From: Bosea beijingensis
Lineage (GTDB): Bacteria > Pseudomonadota > Alphaproteobacteria > Rhizobiales > Beijerinckiaceae
Assembly (NCBI RefSeq): GCF_030758975.1
Contig: NZ_CP132359.1
Location: 2,762,782 to 2,826,781 of the forward strand
Direction of reading: 5' to 3'
Length of the DNA: 64,000 nt
In this document: positions 7,953 to 17,278 of the stretch, one piece after another
Position numbering within the stretch: position 1 is the first letter of the stretch
How the letters are laid out: each line of letters opens with the position of its first letter
Made by a program: the position numbers and the translations under genes
Notes under the pieces: generated by a model
Databases searched by the model: none
The model's input: the letters and a program-made list of their open reading frames with translations, nothing else
What the model was told of the DNA's origin: nothing

Positions 7953-9377
7953 ATGAGGGTTCGCGCCGGCAGGCTGATCGCGATGGCATCGCTCGCGCTC
8001 ATGGCGGCGCCCGGCGCTGCCTTCGCGGCGGGCGATATCGGCGGCGCGAGCATGGGTGCCGGCTGGGCGCTGCCTTTCGCCGGCATGCTGCTCTCGATCG
8101 CGCTCGGTCCCGTGCTGTTCCCGCATCTCTGGGAGCATCACTACGGCAAGTTCGCCGCGTTCTGGGCCGCGCTCACGCTGGTGCCGCTTGTACTGCTGCG
8201 CGGGGCCGATCCGGCGCTGGGCGCGCTGCTGCATACCGGGCTGCTCGACTACATCCCCTTCATCATCCTGCTCTTCGCGCTCTTCACCATCGCGGGCGGC
8301 ATCCTGATCTCGGGCAACCTGCACGGCACGCCGGCGACCAATACGGTGCTGCTGGCGATCGGCACGGTGCTGGCGAGCTTCGTCGGCACGACCGGCGCCT
8401 CGATCATCATGATCCGGCCGGTCCTGCGCGCGAACGACGACCGTCGCTTCAACGTCCATGTCGTCGTCTTCTTCATCTTCCTGGTCTCGAATATCGGGGG
8501 ATCGCTGACCCCGCTTGGCGACCCGCCGCTCTTCCTCGGCTTCCTGCGCGGCGTCGATTTCTTCTGGACCACGACCCATCTGCTGCCCGAGACGGCCTTC
8601 GCCGTTATCGTACTGCTCGCCCTGTTCTATGCGCTCGACAGTTGGTTCTTCCGCAGGGAAGAGGGCGCGCCGAAGCTGAAGGACCCGACGCCGGACCGCG
8701 CCATCAGGCTCTGGGGCAAGGTCAATATCCTGCTGCTCGCTGGCGTCATCGCCGCGATCCTGATGTCGGCGAACTGGAAGCCGGGCGTCGCCTTCACTGT
8801 TTACGGCGTTCCGGTCGAGGGCCAGAACCTGCTGCGCGACGTCATCCTGCTCGTCCTCGCCGGCCTGTCGCTCAAGCTGACGCCCGGTCCGGTCCGGGCC
8901 GGCAACGAATTCTCCTGGGGGCCGATCAAGGAGGTCGCCAAGCTCTTCGCCGGCATCTTCATCTGCATCATCCCGGTGCTGGCGATGCTGCAGGCGGGCA
9001 AGGCGGGCGCTTTCGCGCCGTTGGTCGGGCTCGTCACCAATGCCGATGGCAGCGCCAATACGGTGGCCTATTTCTGGCTGACCGGCGCGCTTTCCTCCTT
9101 CCTCGACAATGCCCCGACTTATCTCGTCTTCTTCGAGCTGGCGGGCGGCGATCCCAAGGCGCTGATGACGACGGGCGCACTGACGCTGACAGCGATCTCG
9201 GCCGGCGCGGTCTTCATGGGCGCCAACAGCTATATCGGCAACGCCCCGAACTTCATGGTCTACGCCATCGCCAAGGACCGGAAGGTGAAGATGCCGTCGT
9301 TCTTCGGCTATATGCTCTGGTCGGGCGCGATCCTGATCCCGCTGTTCGTCGTCCAGACTTTCCTGTTCTTCCGGTAA
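7953..9377 (+). CDS. CitMHS/NhaD-like sodium:proton antiporter or anion symporter
   Basis: Polytopic inner-membrane transporter of the ion-transporter superfamily, 474 residues. An N-terminal signal-like segment (residues 1-26, ending AAFAAGD) is followed by about 11-12 helices. Two repeat-type signatures are visible: FVGTTGASIIMIRP and NIGGSLTPLGDPPLFLG in the first half, and LSSFLDNAPTYLVFFELAGG and MGANSYIGNAPNFMVYAIA in the second. These mark proteins annotated as sodium:proton antiporters or putative citrate transporters. It follows the TRAP large permease by 13 bp on the same strand, so it is probably cotranscribed; it could maintain the sodium gradient that drives TRAP import. That functional link is inference. 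Transport direction and substrate are not determinable from sequence. Confidence 0.85.
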   Translation: MRVRAGRLIAMASLALMAAPGAAFAAGDIGGASMGAGWALPFAGMLLSIALGPVLFPHLWEHHYGKFAAFWAALTLVPLVLLRGADPALGALLHTGLLDYIPFIILLFALFTIAGGILISGNLHGTPATNTVLLAIGTVLASFVGTTGASIIMIRPVLRANDDRRFNVHVVVFFIFLVSNIGGSLTPLGDPPLFLGFLRGVDFFWTTTHLLPETAFAVIVLLALFYALDSWFFRREEGAPKLKDPTPDRAIRLWGKVNILLLAGVIAAILMSANWKPGVAFTVYGVPVEGQNLLRDVILLVLAGLSLKLTPGPVRAGNEFSWGPIKEVAKLFAGIFICIIPVLAMLQAGKAGAFAPLVGLVTNADGSANTVAYFWLTGALSSFLDNAPTYLVFFELAGGDPKALMTTGALTLTAISAGAVFMGANSYIGNAPNFMVYAIAKDRKVKMPSFFGYMLWSGAILIPLFVVQTFLFFR

Positions 9378-9391
9378 AGCAGCGATGACAC

Positions 9392-10402
9392 TTACGGCCG
9401 CCCGGCCGGCACGCCCTCGCGGACCTTCTCGGAGAAATGCGGGTCGTCCGGTGAAACGCTCCGCGCGCGTTCGCTGATACGGCCGAGGCGGGTGAGCTCG
9501 GCCAGCGGGATATCCTGCCGGATCGCGCCGGTGTCCCGGAGATAGCCCGGCAGATAGCCGGAGAGCAGCACGCGCGGGTCGGTCGGCAGTGGAAACCGCC
9601 AGCCCGGCGTCACTGTCCCGGCGAGGTGATAGACCACCGTCGTGCAATTGGTCGTCAGCGTATTGTACCAGCGCGGCTTGGCGGCGAGCGCGTTGATATC
9701 GGCGATATAGGCGAGCAACAGGCCGCGCGCCTGGGCGGGCGTGCCGCTGAGCCGGTAAAGGCGGACATCCTCCCCCCGCGCATGAGTCCGCAGCGCCACG
9801 ATATCGCGCTCGTCGGAGGCGACATAGGCCATCTCGTAGCTGCGGAAGAAGCCGCCGAGCGCCGACCATTCCTCGCCCTTCTCGCGCCGGACTTCGATCG
9901 AGAAGGTCAACGGGACCGCATCGGTGAAGGTGAAGCTCACCAGGAGATGTGCGATCGCCTCGCCCGACCAGTAGCTCAGGAAGATATCGGCGCCGCTGAG
10001 CTTCGTCAGGTTGTAGCGCCGGGTCTCCCAGCGCTGGTCGTAATCAGTCTCAGTGCGCCAGCGGAAATCGCGGAGATTGGAGACGGTGATCGCCTCGCCC
10101 TCCCGCGCGACGGTCGGCAGCCGCGCAAGCTCCGGAATCCAGTCGCGGTCATGCGAGGGCTGGAGGCTATTCCACCAGCCGAGCAGGCCGACGAAGACCA
10201 TGGCGAAGCCGAGCGAGAGGCGCGTATCGCTGGTCCAGATGCCGACGAGCCCGGCGAAGGCCGCGATGCCGAAGCCGACCGCGGCGACGGTCGCCGTCGT
10301 GCCCGAGAGGCGGAACAGCAGGAAGCCTGTGCCCCAGATAGCGGCACCAAGGATGATGAGGGTGAGGAGCAGTTTCAGCACAATGAAAAAGAGGCGGCCC
10401 AT
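9392..10402 (-). CDS. DUF4105 domain membrane protein
   Basis: Protein of about 336 residues with three N-terminal membrane segments (residues about 5-25, 32-50 and 55-75) and a large, probably periplasmic domain. The domain shows the DUF4105 signature: FLSYW, a long beta-rich middle, and the Asn-Cys-Thr motif in YNTLTTNCTTVVYHLAG, which suggests a papain-like or related hydrolase fold with Cys in the active site. The ATG at 10402 is preceded by GAGAGG at good spacing; an ATG 18 bp further up lacks a comparable site. The gene is convergent with the ion transporter before it (14 bp apart) and lies downstream of pckA on the same strand. Function unknown; DUF4105 overlaps the annotated N-terminal domain of lacto-N-biosidase chaperone-like proteins. 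Confidence 0.82.
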   Translation of the reverse strand: MGRLFFIVLKLLLTLIILGAAIWGTGFLLFRLSGTTATVAAVGFGIAAFAGLVGIWTSDTRLSLGFAMVFVGLLGWWNSLQPSHDRDWIPELARLPTVAREGEAITVSNLRDFRWRTETDYDQRWETRRYNLTKLSGADIFLSYWSGEAIAHLLVSFTFTDAVPLTFSIEVRREKGEEWSALGGFFRSYEMAYVASDERDIVALRTHARGEDVRLYRLSGTPAQARGLLLAYIADINALAAKPRWYNTLTTNCTTVVYHLAGTVTPGWRFPLPTDPRVLLSGYLPGYLRDTGAIRQDIPLAELTRLGRISERARSVSPDDPHFSEKVREGVPAGRP

Positions 10403-10438
10403 GGCCGCCTCTCGTAGCATAGTCCGGAGAGCTTGGCC

Positions 10439-12049
10439 TCAGGCCGCGAGCGAGCTCGTCGGCGCCGCCGCCTTCACGGCATCGTCGACATGGTCCTCGA
10501 ACTTGGCGAAGTTCTTGGCGAACATCTCCGTGAGGTTCTTGGCCGTCTCGGCGAAGGCGGCCTTATCCTGCCAGGTCTTCACCGGATACAGGATGTGGGG
10601 CTCGACGCCGGGCACCGAAGTGGGAACGGCGAAACCGAAATAGGGATCGCGGCGGAAATCGGCGCGGTTCAACGAACCGTCGAGCGCCGACGAGAGCAGG
10701 CGGCGCGTCACGCGGATCGGCATGCGCCGGCCGGTGCCGTATTTGCCGCCGGTCCAGCCGGTGTTGACCAGCCAGCAATCGACATGGTGCTTGGCGATGA
10801 AGTCGCGCAGCAGGTTGGCATATTCCGACGGGTGCCGCGGCAGGAAGGGCGAGCCGAAGCAGGTCGAGAACTCCGGCTCGACGCCGGTGAGGCCGCGCTC
10901 GGTGCCGGCGACCTTGGCGGTGTAGCCGGAGAGGAAGTGATACATCGCCTCGGCCGGGGTCAGCTTGGCGATCGGCGGCATCACGCCGAAGGCGTCGGCG
11001 GTCAGCATCACGATGTTCTTCGGGATGCCGGCGCGGCCGGTGCGCGAGGCGTTCGGGATGAAGTCGAGCGGATAGGCCGAGCGGGTGTTCTCGGTCTTCG
11101 ACTGGTCGTCGAAATCGACCTCGCGGGTGATTTCGTCCATGACGATGTTCTCGAGCACCGTGCCGAAGCGCAGCGAGGCTGCGTGGATCATCGGCTCGGC
11201 CTCGGCGGAGAGGCGGATCGTCTTGGCGTAGCAGCCGCCCTCGAAATTGAAGATGCCTTCCTTCGACCAGCCATGCTCGTCATCGCCGATCAAGGTGCGC
11301 TCGGGATCGGCCGAGAGCGTGGTCTTGCCGGTGCCGGAGAGGCCGAAGAAGATCGCGGAATCGTCCTTGGCGCCGACATTGGCCGAGCAGTGCATCGGCA
11401 CCACGCCCTTGGTCGGCAGGACGTAGTTCAGATAGGTGAAGACCGATTTCTTCATCTCGCCGGCATAGGCCGAGCCGCCGATCAGGACGATCTTGCGGGT
11501 GAAGTCGATGGCGACGACGGTCTCGCTGCGGCAACCATGGCGCTTCGGATCCGCCTTGAAGCTCGGCAGATCGATGATCGTCATCTCCGGCACATAGGCG
11601 TTGATCTCGTCGCGCGGCGGGCGGATCAGCAGGTTGCGGATGAAGAGCGAGTGCCAGGCCATTTCGGTGAAGACGCGGGCCTTGACACGGTGGACGGGGT
11701 TGGCGCCGCCATAGAGGTCCTGCGCGAAGAGCTCCTTGCCTTCGGCATGCTTCAGGAAATCGCCGAGCAGCGTCTCGAAATGCTCAGGGCTCATCGCCTG
11801 GTTGTTCTCCCACCAGACGGTGTTCTCGGTCAGCGCGTCGCGCACCGTGAACTTGTCCTTGGGCGAGCGGCCGGTATGGGTGCCGGTATCGGCGCAGAGC
11901 GCGCCGCCGCGGGCAAGCCGGGATTCGCTCCGGTCCAGGGACGCCTCGTAGAGCTGTGGTGCCTCCAGGTTCCAGTGGACAGCCTTGAGCTTGCGGAAGC
12001 CGAAACCCTCGGCGCCATGGGCGGCGTTGAACTGACCGATATTGTCCAC
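10439..12049 (-). CDS. pckA: Phosphoenolpyruvate carboxykinase (ATP)
   Basis: First committed step of gluconeogenesis: oxaloacetate + ATP to phosphoenolpyruvate + CO2 + ADP. At 536 residues it matches the ATP-type enzyme. Visible elements: RSPKDKFTV, the oxaloacetate/metal site around [11 protein letters not shown], the kinase-1a P-loop [11 protein letters not shown] (about 236-246), the 2a motif IGDDEHGW, and [13 protein letters not shown] for the adenine side. The start is GTG at 12049 because GGAGGA lies 6 nt upstream; an in-frame ATG at 12073 lies beyond that site and is unlikely. In rhizobia pckA sits beside chvI-chvG and is controlled by them and by carbon source; the same arrangement is seen here, with the HugZ-like gene between. 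The 12050-12304 leader contains a short TTGAA-t-TTCAA dyad at 12236-12246. Confidence 0.97.
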   Translation of the reverse strand: MDNIGQFNAAHGAEGFGFRKLKAVHWNLEAPQLYEASLDRSESRLARGGALCADTGTHTGRSPKDKFTVRDALTENTVWWENNQAMSPEHFETLLGDFLKHAEGKELFAQDLYGGANPVHRVKARVFTEMAWHSLFIRNLLIRPPRDEINAYVPEMTIIDLPSFKADPKRHGCRSETVVAIDFTRKIVLIGGSAYAGEMKKSVFTYLNYVLPTKGVVPMHCSANVGAKDDSAIFFGLSGTGKTTLSADPERTLIGDDEHGWSKEGIFNFEGGCYAKTIRLSAEAEPMIHAASLRFGTVLENIVMDEITREVDFDDQSKTENTRSAYPLDFIPNASRTGRAGIPKNIVMLTADAFGVMPPIAKLTPAEAMYHFLSGYTAKVAGTERGLTGVEPEFSTCFGSPFLPRHPSEYANLLRDFIAKHHVDCWLVNTGWTGGKYGTGRRMPIRVTRRLLSSALDGSLNRADFRRDPYFGFAVPTSVPGVEPHILYPVKTWQDKAAFAETAKNLTEMFAKNFAKFEDHVDDAVKAAAPTSSLAA

Positions 12050-12304
12050 TGAATTCCTCCGGAGGCCGGCCATGCTGTCGTCGGCCCGTTGTCTTCACGA
12101 ATGCGCCGGGGCCGGTGGCAGGGTCCAGGCGTCGAAGGCGAGGCCTTGGAGGCCACGATGGGTCTTTACGGCGATGCGGCCTTTCGCTCAAGTCGTTGAA
12201 AACGCCCGGCCTCCCGTTGCGGTTTTCTAAATCGATTGAATTTCAACCTGTGGTAAATGGCCGCGTGCCTGTATTCGGCCGCACCAGCCAGCGTTCGCGG
12301 GAGA

Positions 12305-13066
12305 TCACGCCGCCTGGGCGCGCGCTTTGCCGGCGAGTTCCGCCAGGACGCGCCTCAGGCTGCCGGGCCCGTCCACCGAGGCCGGGAACGGCAGGCGCAG
12401 CGTCGCGCTGCCGAGCGCCAGGTCGAGCCCGTCCGGATCGAGCCCGATGGCGCGCCAGTCCCCGGGTTTCGCACCGAGCAGTTGCGTCGCGTAGAGGCCG
12501 ATCGCGTCGGCATGGTCCTCGTTCATATGGGCGACGGCGCCCGCCTCGACCTCGGCCAGCGCGGCGGCATGAGCCGGGTCGCTCAAGAGGTCGGCCGGGG
12601 TCGGCGCGAAGGCGCGGGCGAAACCGCCATTCAGGCTGGCACCCTCGATGTCGAGCGCGAAGAAGGAGAAATCCGGAAAATCGGCATAGAGCGCCGATTT
12701 CGGCTGGCGCGCGAGATAGCGCCGGCGGATGCGCACGCCGTCCTCGCTCTCGCGCTCGATCCTGCGGGCGCGGACCTTGAGGGTGATCCGCGCATGGGCG
12801 AGCGGGTCGCCCTTGCCGCCGGGCGAGATCAGCAGCGAGGCGCGTGGATCGCCGGCGAGATTGCCGGTATGGGCGGCCAGTCCCGAGATCAGGATGATCG
12901 GCGTGCCCTGGATGTCGGTGGCGAACCCGACGAGGCTAGCCGAGGGGTGGCCGTCGGGGCCGAGCGTGGCCAGCGCGGCGGAGCGGGCCTCGCGCAGCAG
13001 GCTCCTGGCCTCCGCCCGTACGTCCTCGTCCATCGGCTGAATCACGTCCTTGGTGGCTTTGGCCAT
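12305..13066 (-). CDS. HugZ-like haem/FMN-fold protein (pyridoxamine oxidase-type domain + DUF2470)
   Basis: Protein of 253 residues with an N-terminal split-barrel flavin-reductase/PNPOx-like domain (residues about 15-150; SAALATLGPDGHPSASLVGF is the usual opening) and a C-terminal DUF2470 domain (about 165-245) with the HMNEDHADA motif. This two-domain layout is that of HugZ, a haem-degrading protein, and of many uncharacterised relatives; the His in DUF2470 binds haem in HugZ. Haem oxygenase activity is therefore possible but not shown. It is divergent from chvI, sharing the 13067-13207 interval, and transcribed toward pckA. Cytoplasmic, no signal peptide. Confidence 0.82.
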   Translation of the reverse strand: MAKATKDVIQPMDEDVRAEARSLLREARSAALATLGPDGHPSASLVGFATDIQGTPIILISGLAAHTGNLAGDPRASLLISPGGKGDPLAHARITLKVRARRIERESEDGVRIRRRYLARQPKSALYADFPDFSFFALDIEGASLNGGFARAFAPTPADLLSDPAHAAALAEVEAGAVAHMNEDHADAIGLYATQLLGAKPGDWRAIGLDPDGLDLALGSATLRLPFPASVDGPGSLRRVLAELAGKARAQAA

Positions 13067-13207
13067 GGAACCCCACTCCGATTTCCGGCTTGTGATACGG
13101 GGTCATAGGCAAATCGCCACGCCCCGGCTAGATTGCCGCCATGCTTTGGCCCCTCTCGCGCGGGAGGGGAACCCCGTATTGCAACGAGAACAAGAGACGA
13201 AAGCCTT

Positions 13208-13909
13208 ATGCCAACGATTGCGCTGGTCGACGACGACCGCAACATCCTGACATCGGTTTCGATCGCCCTCGAGGCCGAGGGCTATCGCATCATGACCTAT
13301 ACGGACGGTGCCTCGGCCCTCGATGGGCTGAAGCAGAACCCGCCGGATCTGGCGATCTTCGACATCAAGATGCCGCGCATGGACGGCATGGAGCTGCTGC
13401 GGCGGCTGCGTCAGAAATCCGATCTTCCGGTGATCTTCCTGACCTCGAAGGACGAGGAGATCGACGAGCTCTTCGGCCTGAAGATGGGCGCCGACGATTT
13501 CATCCGGAAGCCGTTCTCGCAGCGCCTGCTGGTCGAGCGCGTCAAGGCGATCCTGCGCCGGGCCGGCGCCAAGGACGCTACCGCCGCCCCCCGTGCCGAG
13601 GATGCCAAGGCGCTTGAGCGCGGCCTGCTGCGCATGGACCCGGAGCGCCATACCTGCACCTGGAAGGGCGAGCCGGTGACGCTCACCGTCACCGAGTTCC
13701 TGATCCTGCAGTCGCTGGCGCAGCGTCCCGGCGTGGTGAAGAGCCGCAACGCCCTGATGGACGCAGCCTATGATGACGAGGTCTATGTCGACGATCGCAC
13801 CATCGACAGCCACATCAAGCGTCTGCGCAAGAAGTTCAATCAGGTCGATGCCGATTTCGACATGATCGAGACGCTTTACGGCGTGGGCTATCGCTTCAAG
13901 GAAACCTGA
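13208..13909 (+). CDS. chvI: Response regulator ChvI (OmpR family)
   Basis: DNA-binding response regulator of the ChvG-ChvI envelope-stress/acid-sensing system. It has 233 residues: receiver domain 1-120 with the acidic pocket Asp8-Asp10, phosphoacceptor Asp52 ([10 protein letters not shown]), Thr79/Ser80 and Lys101 (FIRKPFS), then an OmpR-type winged helix (about 135-230) ending [17 protein letters not shown]. The start is ATG at 13208; the longer frame upstream has no support. It is followed after 67 bp by its kinase chvG. In rhizobia this pair controls exopolysaccharide, motility, envelope and virulence or symbiosis genes. Identification rests on the strong receiver/effector match together with the chvG-hprK-EIIA neighbourhood. 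Confidence 0.95.
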   Translation: MPTIALVDDDRNILTSVSIALEAEGYRIMTYTDGASALDGLKQNPPDLAIFDIKMPRMDGMELLRRLRQKSDLPVIFLTSKDEEIDELFGLKMGADDFIRKPFSQRLLVERVKAILRRAGAKDATAAPRAEDAKALERGLLRMDPERHTCTWKGEPVTLTVTEFLILQSLAQRPGVVKSRNALMDAAYDDEVYVDDRTIDSHIKRLRKKFNQVDADFDMIETLYGVGYRFKET

Positions 13910-13976
13910 GGCAAGGAGGGCGGAGGCGCGCCGGATTCGCCGCCACCACCCTCCCGAGCGGAAGTAAGCCGCAGCC

Positions 13977-15776
13977 ATGGCAACCATCGACAACGAGGCC
14001 AGAACGCCCGCGCCGCCCGCCGGCTGGCGCGCCGTGCTGCGTCGCCGTATCGGCATTGGCTGGAAGCGCATGGCGCGCGCGATCTCGCTGCGCGCCGCCT
14101 CCAGCCTGACGCGCCGCATCCTGGTTCTCAATCTCGGTGGCCTCGTCGCGCTGCTGATAGGCTTTCTCTATCTCAACCAGTTCCGCGAGGGGCTGATCGA
14201 GGCGCGTGTCCAGAGTCTCCTGACCCAGGGCGAGATCATCGCCGGCGCGATCGCCTCCTCGGCCACGGTCGAGATCGACACGATCACCATCGATCCCGAC
14301 AAGCTGCTCCAGCTCCAGGCGGGCGAGAGCGCCGGCATTGCCGAGGACCCGCTCGATTTCTCGATCAATCCCGAGAAGGTGGCGCCGCTGCTGCGCCGGC
14401 TGGTGACGCCGACCAAGACCCGCGCGCGGGTCTACGACAAGGACGGCATGCTCACCATCGACTCGCGCAGCCTCTATTCGCGCGGCGACGTGCTGCGTCT
14501 CGACCTGCCGCGCGTCGGCGAGCCTGACGAGCCGCCGCTGCTGGAGCGCACCTGGAACATGCTGCGCAACCGGCTCGGCAAGGCCGATGTCCCGACCTAT
14601 GACGATTTCGAGAATGCCAACGGCAAGTCCTATCCGGAGGTCGCGCGCGCCCTGAATGGCGCGCCGGCGAGCGTCGTGCGCGTCAACACCCGCGGCCAGA
14701 CGATCGTCTCCGTCGCGGTGCCCGTGCAGCGCTTCCGCGCGGTGAAGGGCGCGCTGCTGCTCTCGACGCAAGGTGGTGACATCGACGCGGTGATCGCGGC
14801 CGAGCGCTTCGCGATCTTCCAGGTCTTCGCGGTTGCCGCCGGCGTGATGATCGTGCTCTCGATCCTGCTCGCCGGCACCATCGCCGAGCCGATCCGCAAG
14901 CTGGCGGATGCCGCCCAGCGTGTGCGGCGCGGCGTCAAGTCGCGCGAGCAGATCCCGGATTTCAGCAGCCGCCATGACGAGATCGGCCATTTGTCGGGCA
15001 CGCTGCGCGACATGACCAAGGCCCTTTACAGCCGCATCGAGGCGATCGAGAGCTTCGCCGCCGATGTCGCGCATGAGCTGAAGAATCCGCTGACCTCGCT
15101 GCGCAGCGCCGTCGAGACCCTGCCGCGCGCCAGAACCGACGATGCCCGCGGCCGGTTGATGGCGGTGATCCAGCACGATGTCCGCCGGCTCGACCGCCTG
15201 ATCTCGGATATTTCCGACGCCTCGCGGCTCGATGCCGAGTTGGCCCGCAACGATTCCGCGCCGGTCGATGTCGGCCAGGTCCTCGGCGCCGTGGTGACGA
15301 TCCAGAACGAGACGCAGCGCGAGGGGCAGGCTCCGATCGAGTTGAGCAGCGATCGCCGCAACCAGCGGCTCGGCGACGATGCCTTCCTCGTGCTCGGCCA
15401 CGATTCGCGCATCGGCCAGGTGCTGGTCAACCTGATCGACAACGCCCGCTCCTTCTCGCCGGCCGACAAGCCGGTGAAGGTCATGCTCTCGCGCGTCGCC
15501 AACGACGTGCTCGTCACCGTCGAGGACGAAGGTCCGGGCATCGAGCCGCACGCGCTGGAGCGCATCTTCGAGCGCTTCTACACCGACCGCCCGAATGAGG
15601 GCTTCGGCCAGAATTCCGGCCTCGGCCTCTCGATCTCGCGCCAGATCGTCGAGGCGCATCGCGGCTCGATCCGCGCCGAGAACAGGCTCGGCCCGGCCGG
15701 TCCGGATGGCGAGGCGCCGCGTCTCGGCGCCCGCTTCATCGTCTGCCTGCCGGCGGCCTATACCCATGCGACCTGA
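13977..15776 (+). CDS. chvG: Sensor histidine kinase ChvG (ExoS-type)
   Basis: Membrane sensor kinase partner of ChvI, 599 residues. Layout: basic cytoplasmic N-terminus (1-45), TM1 at about 48-66, a periplasmic sensor domain (about 67-285) of the ChvG/stimulus-sensing type, TM2 at about 285-305, HAMP (about 305-360), HisKA with the phosphoacceptor His366 in FAADVAHELKNPLTSL, and HATPase with NLIDNARSFSP, VEDEGPGIEP and NSGLGLSISRQI. In rhizobia ChvG is held inactive by the periplasmic protein ExoR; exoR is not in this window. The 3' end overlaps hprK by 11 bp, tying envelope sensing to the PTS module. Confidence 0.95.
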   Translation: MATIDNEARTPAPPAGWRAVLRRRIGIGWKRMARAISLRAASSLTRRILVLNLGGLVALLIGFLYLNQFREGLIEARVQSLLTQGEIIAGAIASSATVEIDTITIDPDKLLQLQAGESAGIAEDPLDFSINPEKVAPLLRRLVTPTKTRARVYDKDGMLTIDSRSLYSRGDVLRLDLPRVGEPDEPPLLERTWNMLRNRLGKADVPTYDDFENANGKSYPEVARALNGAPASVVRVNTRGQTIVSVAVPVQRFRAVKGALLLSTQGGDIDAVIAAERFAIFQVFAVAAGVMIVLSILLAGTIAEPIRKLADAAQRVRRGVKSREQIPDFSSRHDEIGHLSGTLRDMTKALYSRIEAIESFAADVAHELKNPLTSLRSAVETLPRARTDDARGRLMAVIQHDVRRLDRLISDISDASRLDAELARNDSAPVDVGQVLGAVVTIQNETQREGQAPIELSSDRRNQRLGDDAFLVLGHDSRIGQVLVNLIDNARSFSPADKPVKVMLSRVANDVLVTVEDEGPGIEPHALERIFERFYTDRPNEGFGQNSGLGLSISRQIVEAHRGSIRAENRLGPAGPDGEAPRLGARFIVCLPAAYTHAT

Positions 15777-16251
15777 CGCCGGGGCGGGCATGATGCCTGC
15801 GCGGGAACGAACCCGTATCCACGCGACCGTCATCGCCGTCGGCGAGGCGGGAATTCTGATCCGCGGTGCCTCCGGCAGCGGCAAGTCGACGCTTGCGCTC
15901 GCGCTGATCGCGCTGGCCTCGCAGACGGGCCGCTTCGCCCGGCTCGTCGCCGACGACCGGGTAGAGCTTGTGGCGGCCGGCGGGCGGCTGGTGGCACGCC
16001 CCGTCGCGCCTTTGGAGGGGATCGTCGAGCGGCGGGGTCTGGGGCTCACGCCGGAGCCTCATACCGGCGCGGCCGTGATCCGGCTCATCGTCGATCTGGC
16101 AGTCGAGGAGCCGGCGCGGATGCCCGAGCCCGAGGATCTCGTCGACAGTCTCGCCGGCATCGACCTCCCGCGCCTGCGCATGACGGGACGCGCCGGCGAC
16201 GAGAGGCTTGCGTTGAACGCCTTGGATTTATTCACAGAGGCCGAGCGCTAA
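15766..16251 (+). CDS. hprK: HPr kinase/phosphorylase, short alphaproteobacterial form
   Basis: Phosphorylates HPr on its regulatory serine. Only 161 residues, against about 310 in Firmicutes: the N-terminal domain is absent and only the catalytic C-terminal domain remains, which is normal in alphaproteobacteria. Walker A GASGSGKS is at 34-41; the catalytic DDRVEL and a K3-like region (LVDSLAG.DLPRLRM) follow. The start ATG at 15766 lies inside the last codons of chvG, so translation is coupled. It is followed by a mannose-type EIIA and HPr; no EI or sugar-specific permease is adjacent, so the set is regulatory rather than a sugar uptake system. Confidence 0.93.
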   Translation: MRPDAGAGMMPARERTRIHATVIAVGEAGILIRGASGSGKSTLALALIALASQTGRFARLVADDRVELVAAGGRLVARPVAPLEGIVERRGLGLTPEPHTGAAVIRLIVDLAVEEPARMPEPEDLVDSLAGIDLPRLRMTGRAGDERLALNALDLFTEAER

Positions 16252-16359
16252 CCACGAATTCGACAAGTTTGACGGCTGACGGCTTGCGCAGGCCGCGCTC
16301 CTGCCGCATAAACCGCGACCTTGTCCGGGCGCTTGTGGCGCTCTCCGGTGCTGGATTGA

Positions 16360-16761
16360 ATGATCGGACTGGTCCTCGTGACGCATGGGCATTTGGCGAC
16401 GGAGTTCCGCGCTGCGCTCGAACACGTCGTCGGCCCCCAAAAGAACCTCGCCACCATCGCCATCGCTCCCGATGACGACATGGAGAGCCGTCGCCGCGAC
16501 ATCATCGCGGCCGTCGAGCAGGTCCAGGCGGACGGCGGCGTCATCATCCTCACCGACATGTTCGGCGGCACGCCATCGAACCTGGCGATCTCGGTGATGG
16601 AGCCCGGCCGCATCGACGTCGTCGCCGGCGTGAACCTGCCGATGCTGATCAAGCTAGCCAGCGTGCGCGAGGAAAAGACCCTCGACGAAGCCGTCACCAG
16701 CGCGCAGGATGCGGGGCGAAAGTACATCACGGTCGCCAGCCGCGTGCTGGCCGGCAAGTAA
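16360..16761 (+). CDS. PTS EIIA component, mannose (ManX) type
   Basis: Cytoplasmic EIIA-Man domain protein, 133 residues. The phosphoacceptor is His9 in VTHGHLA; the family features LTDMFGGTPSNLA (about 64-76) and NLPMLIK are present. It takes phosphate from HPr. It stands alone without IIB/IIC/IID, as in most alphaproteobacteria, where it is thought to act as a regulatory phosphocarrier; its product partner HPr is 21 bp downstream. In Rhizobiales the ManX-type protein together with HprK controls carbon and polymer metabolism. The 108-bp gap after hprK holds no other feature I recognise. Confidence 0.93.
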   Translation: MIGLVLVTHGHLATEFRAALEHVVGPQKNLATIAIAPDDDMESRRRDIIAAVEQVQADGGVIILTDMFGGTPSNLAISVMEPGRIDVVAGVNLPMLIKLASVREEKTLDEAVTSAQDAGRKYITVASRVLAGK

Positions 16762-16782
16762 CCGCGCCGCGAGAGGGGCAGG

Positions 16783-17097
16783 ATGGACGAAGACTGCGAC
16801 TGCCCCGAAATCGAAATTCCCAACGGGGCCCTCTACGGCGAGTTCGAGATCGTCAACAAGAAGGGCTTGCACGCCCGCGCCACCGCGAAATTCGTGCAAT
16901 GCGCCGCCCGCTACGAGGCCGACATCACGGTCAGCCGCTGCGGCGAGACGGTGGGCGCGACCTCGATCATGGGCGTCCTGACGCTCGGCGCCGGCATCGG
17001 CTCGACCATCACCATCGTCGCCAAGGGCGCGGAAGCGAAACCCGCGCTCGACGCCCTCGCGGCGCTGATCGCCGACAAGTTCGGCGAGGGAGAGTAA
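16783..17097 (+). CDS. Phosphocarrier protein HPr (NPr-type)
   Basis: Small phosphocarrier of 104 residues. His30 in KKGLHARATAKFV is the site phosphorylated by EI; Ser61 in ATSIMGVLTL is the site phosphorylated by HprK. The N-terminus has an acidic, cysteine-containing extension (MDEDCDCPE) of about 15 residues beyond the usual HPr start. It is the last gene of the chvI-chvG-hprK-EIIA-HPr group. Whether it serves PTS-Ntr or a carbon-control role cannot be decided from sequence; both phosphorylation sites are intact. Confidence 0.93.
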   Translation: MDEDCDCPEIEIPNGALYGEFEIVNKKGLHARATAKFVQCAARYEADITVSRCGETVGATSIMGVLTLGAGIGSTITIVAKGAEAKPALDALAALIADKFGEGE

Positions 17098-17197
17098 ACC
17101 TGATACGGTTTACCGGTCGGCTCTGACCTTGAAATTCGATACCTCAACCTTTGCTGTGCAGGGTGCGAGCTAAGGCGGTTCGAGTGAAGGGGTGTCG

Positions 17198-17278
17198 ATG
17201 GCCGAGCGGGTGGAGCAATTTGTTTATTCCGAGCACGCCAAAGAGATGCTGCGCGAACGCAGCATCGAGAGACGATGA
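17198..17278 (+). pseudogene. DUF4258 protein remnant (26 codons left)
   Basis: A short frame starts at ATG 17198 and ends TGA 17278. Its product, MAERVEQFVYSEHAKEMLRE then RSIERR, looks like the conserved start of DUF4258 proteins (YSxHAxxxMxERGI), which normally run 80-90 residues. The stop overlaps the next ATG (ATGA), as in intact DUF4258-DUF2283 pairs. The likely history is an internal in-frame deletion that kept the first third and the junction with DUF2283. DUF4258-DUF2283 pairs are suspected toxin-antitoxin-like modules. Identification from a short stretch, so moderate confidence. Confidence 0.55.

Noticed and set aside
5867..8086. Minus-strand 739-codon frame opposite the TRAP genes
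   Set aside because: Highly charged, repetitive composition; it covers membrane-protein genes on the plus strand that have clear family motifs.
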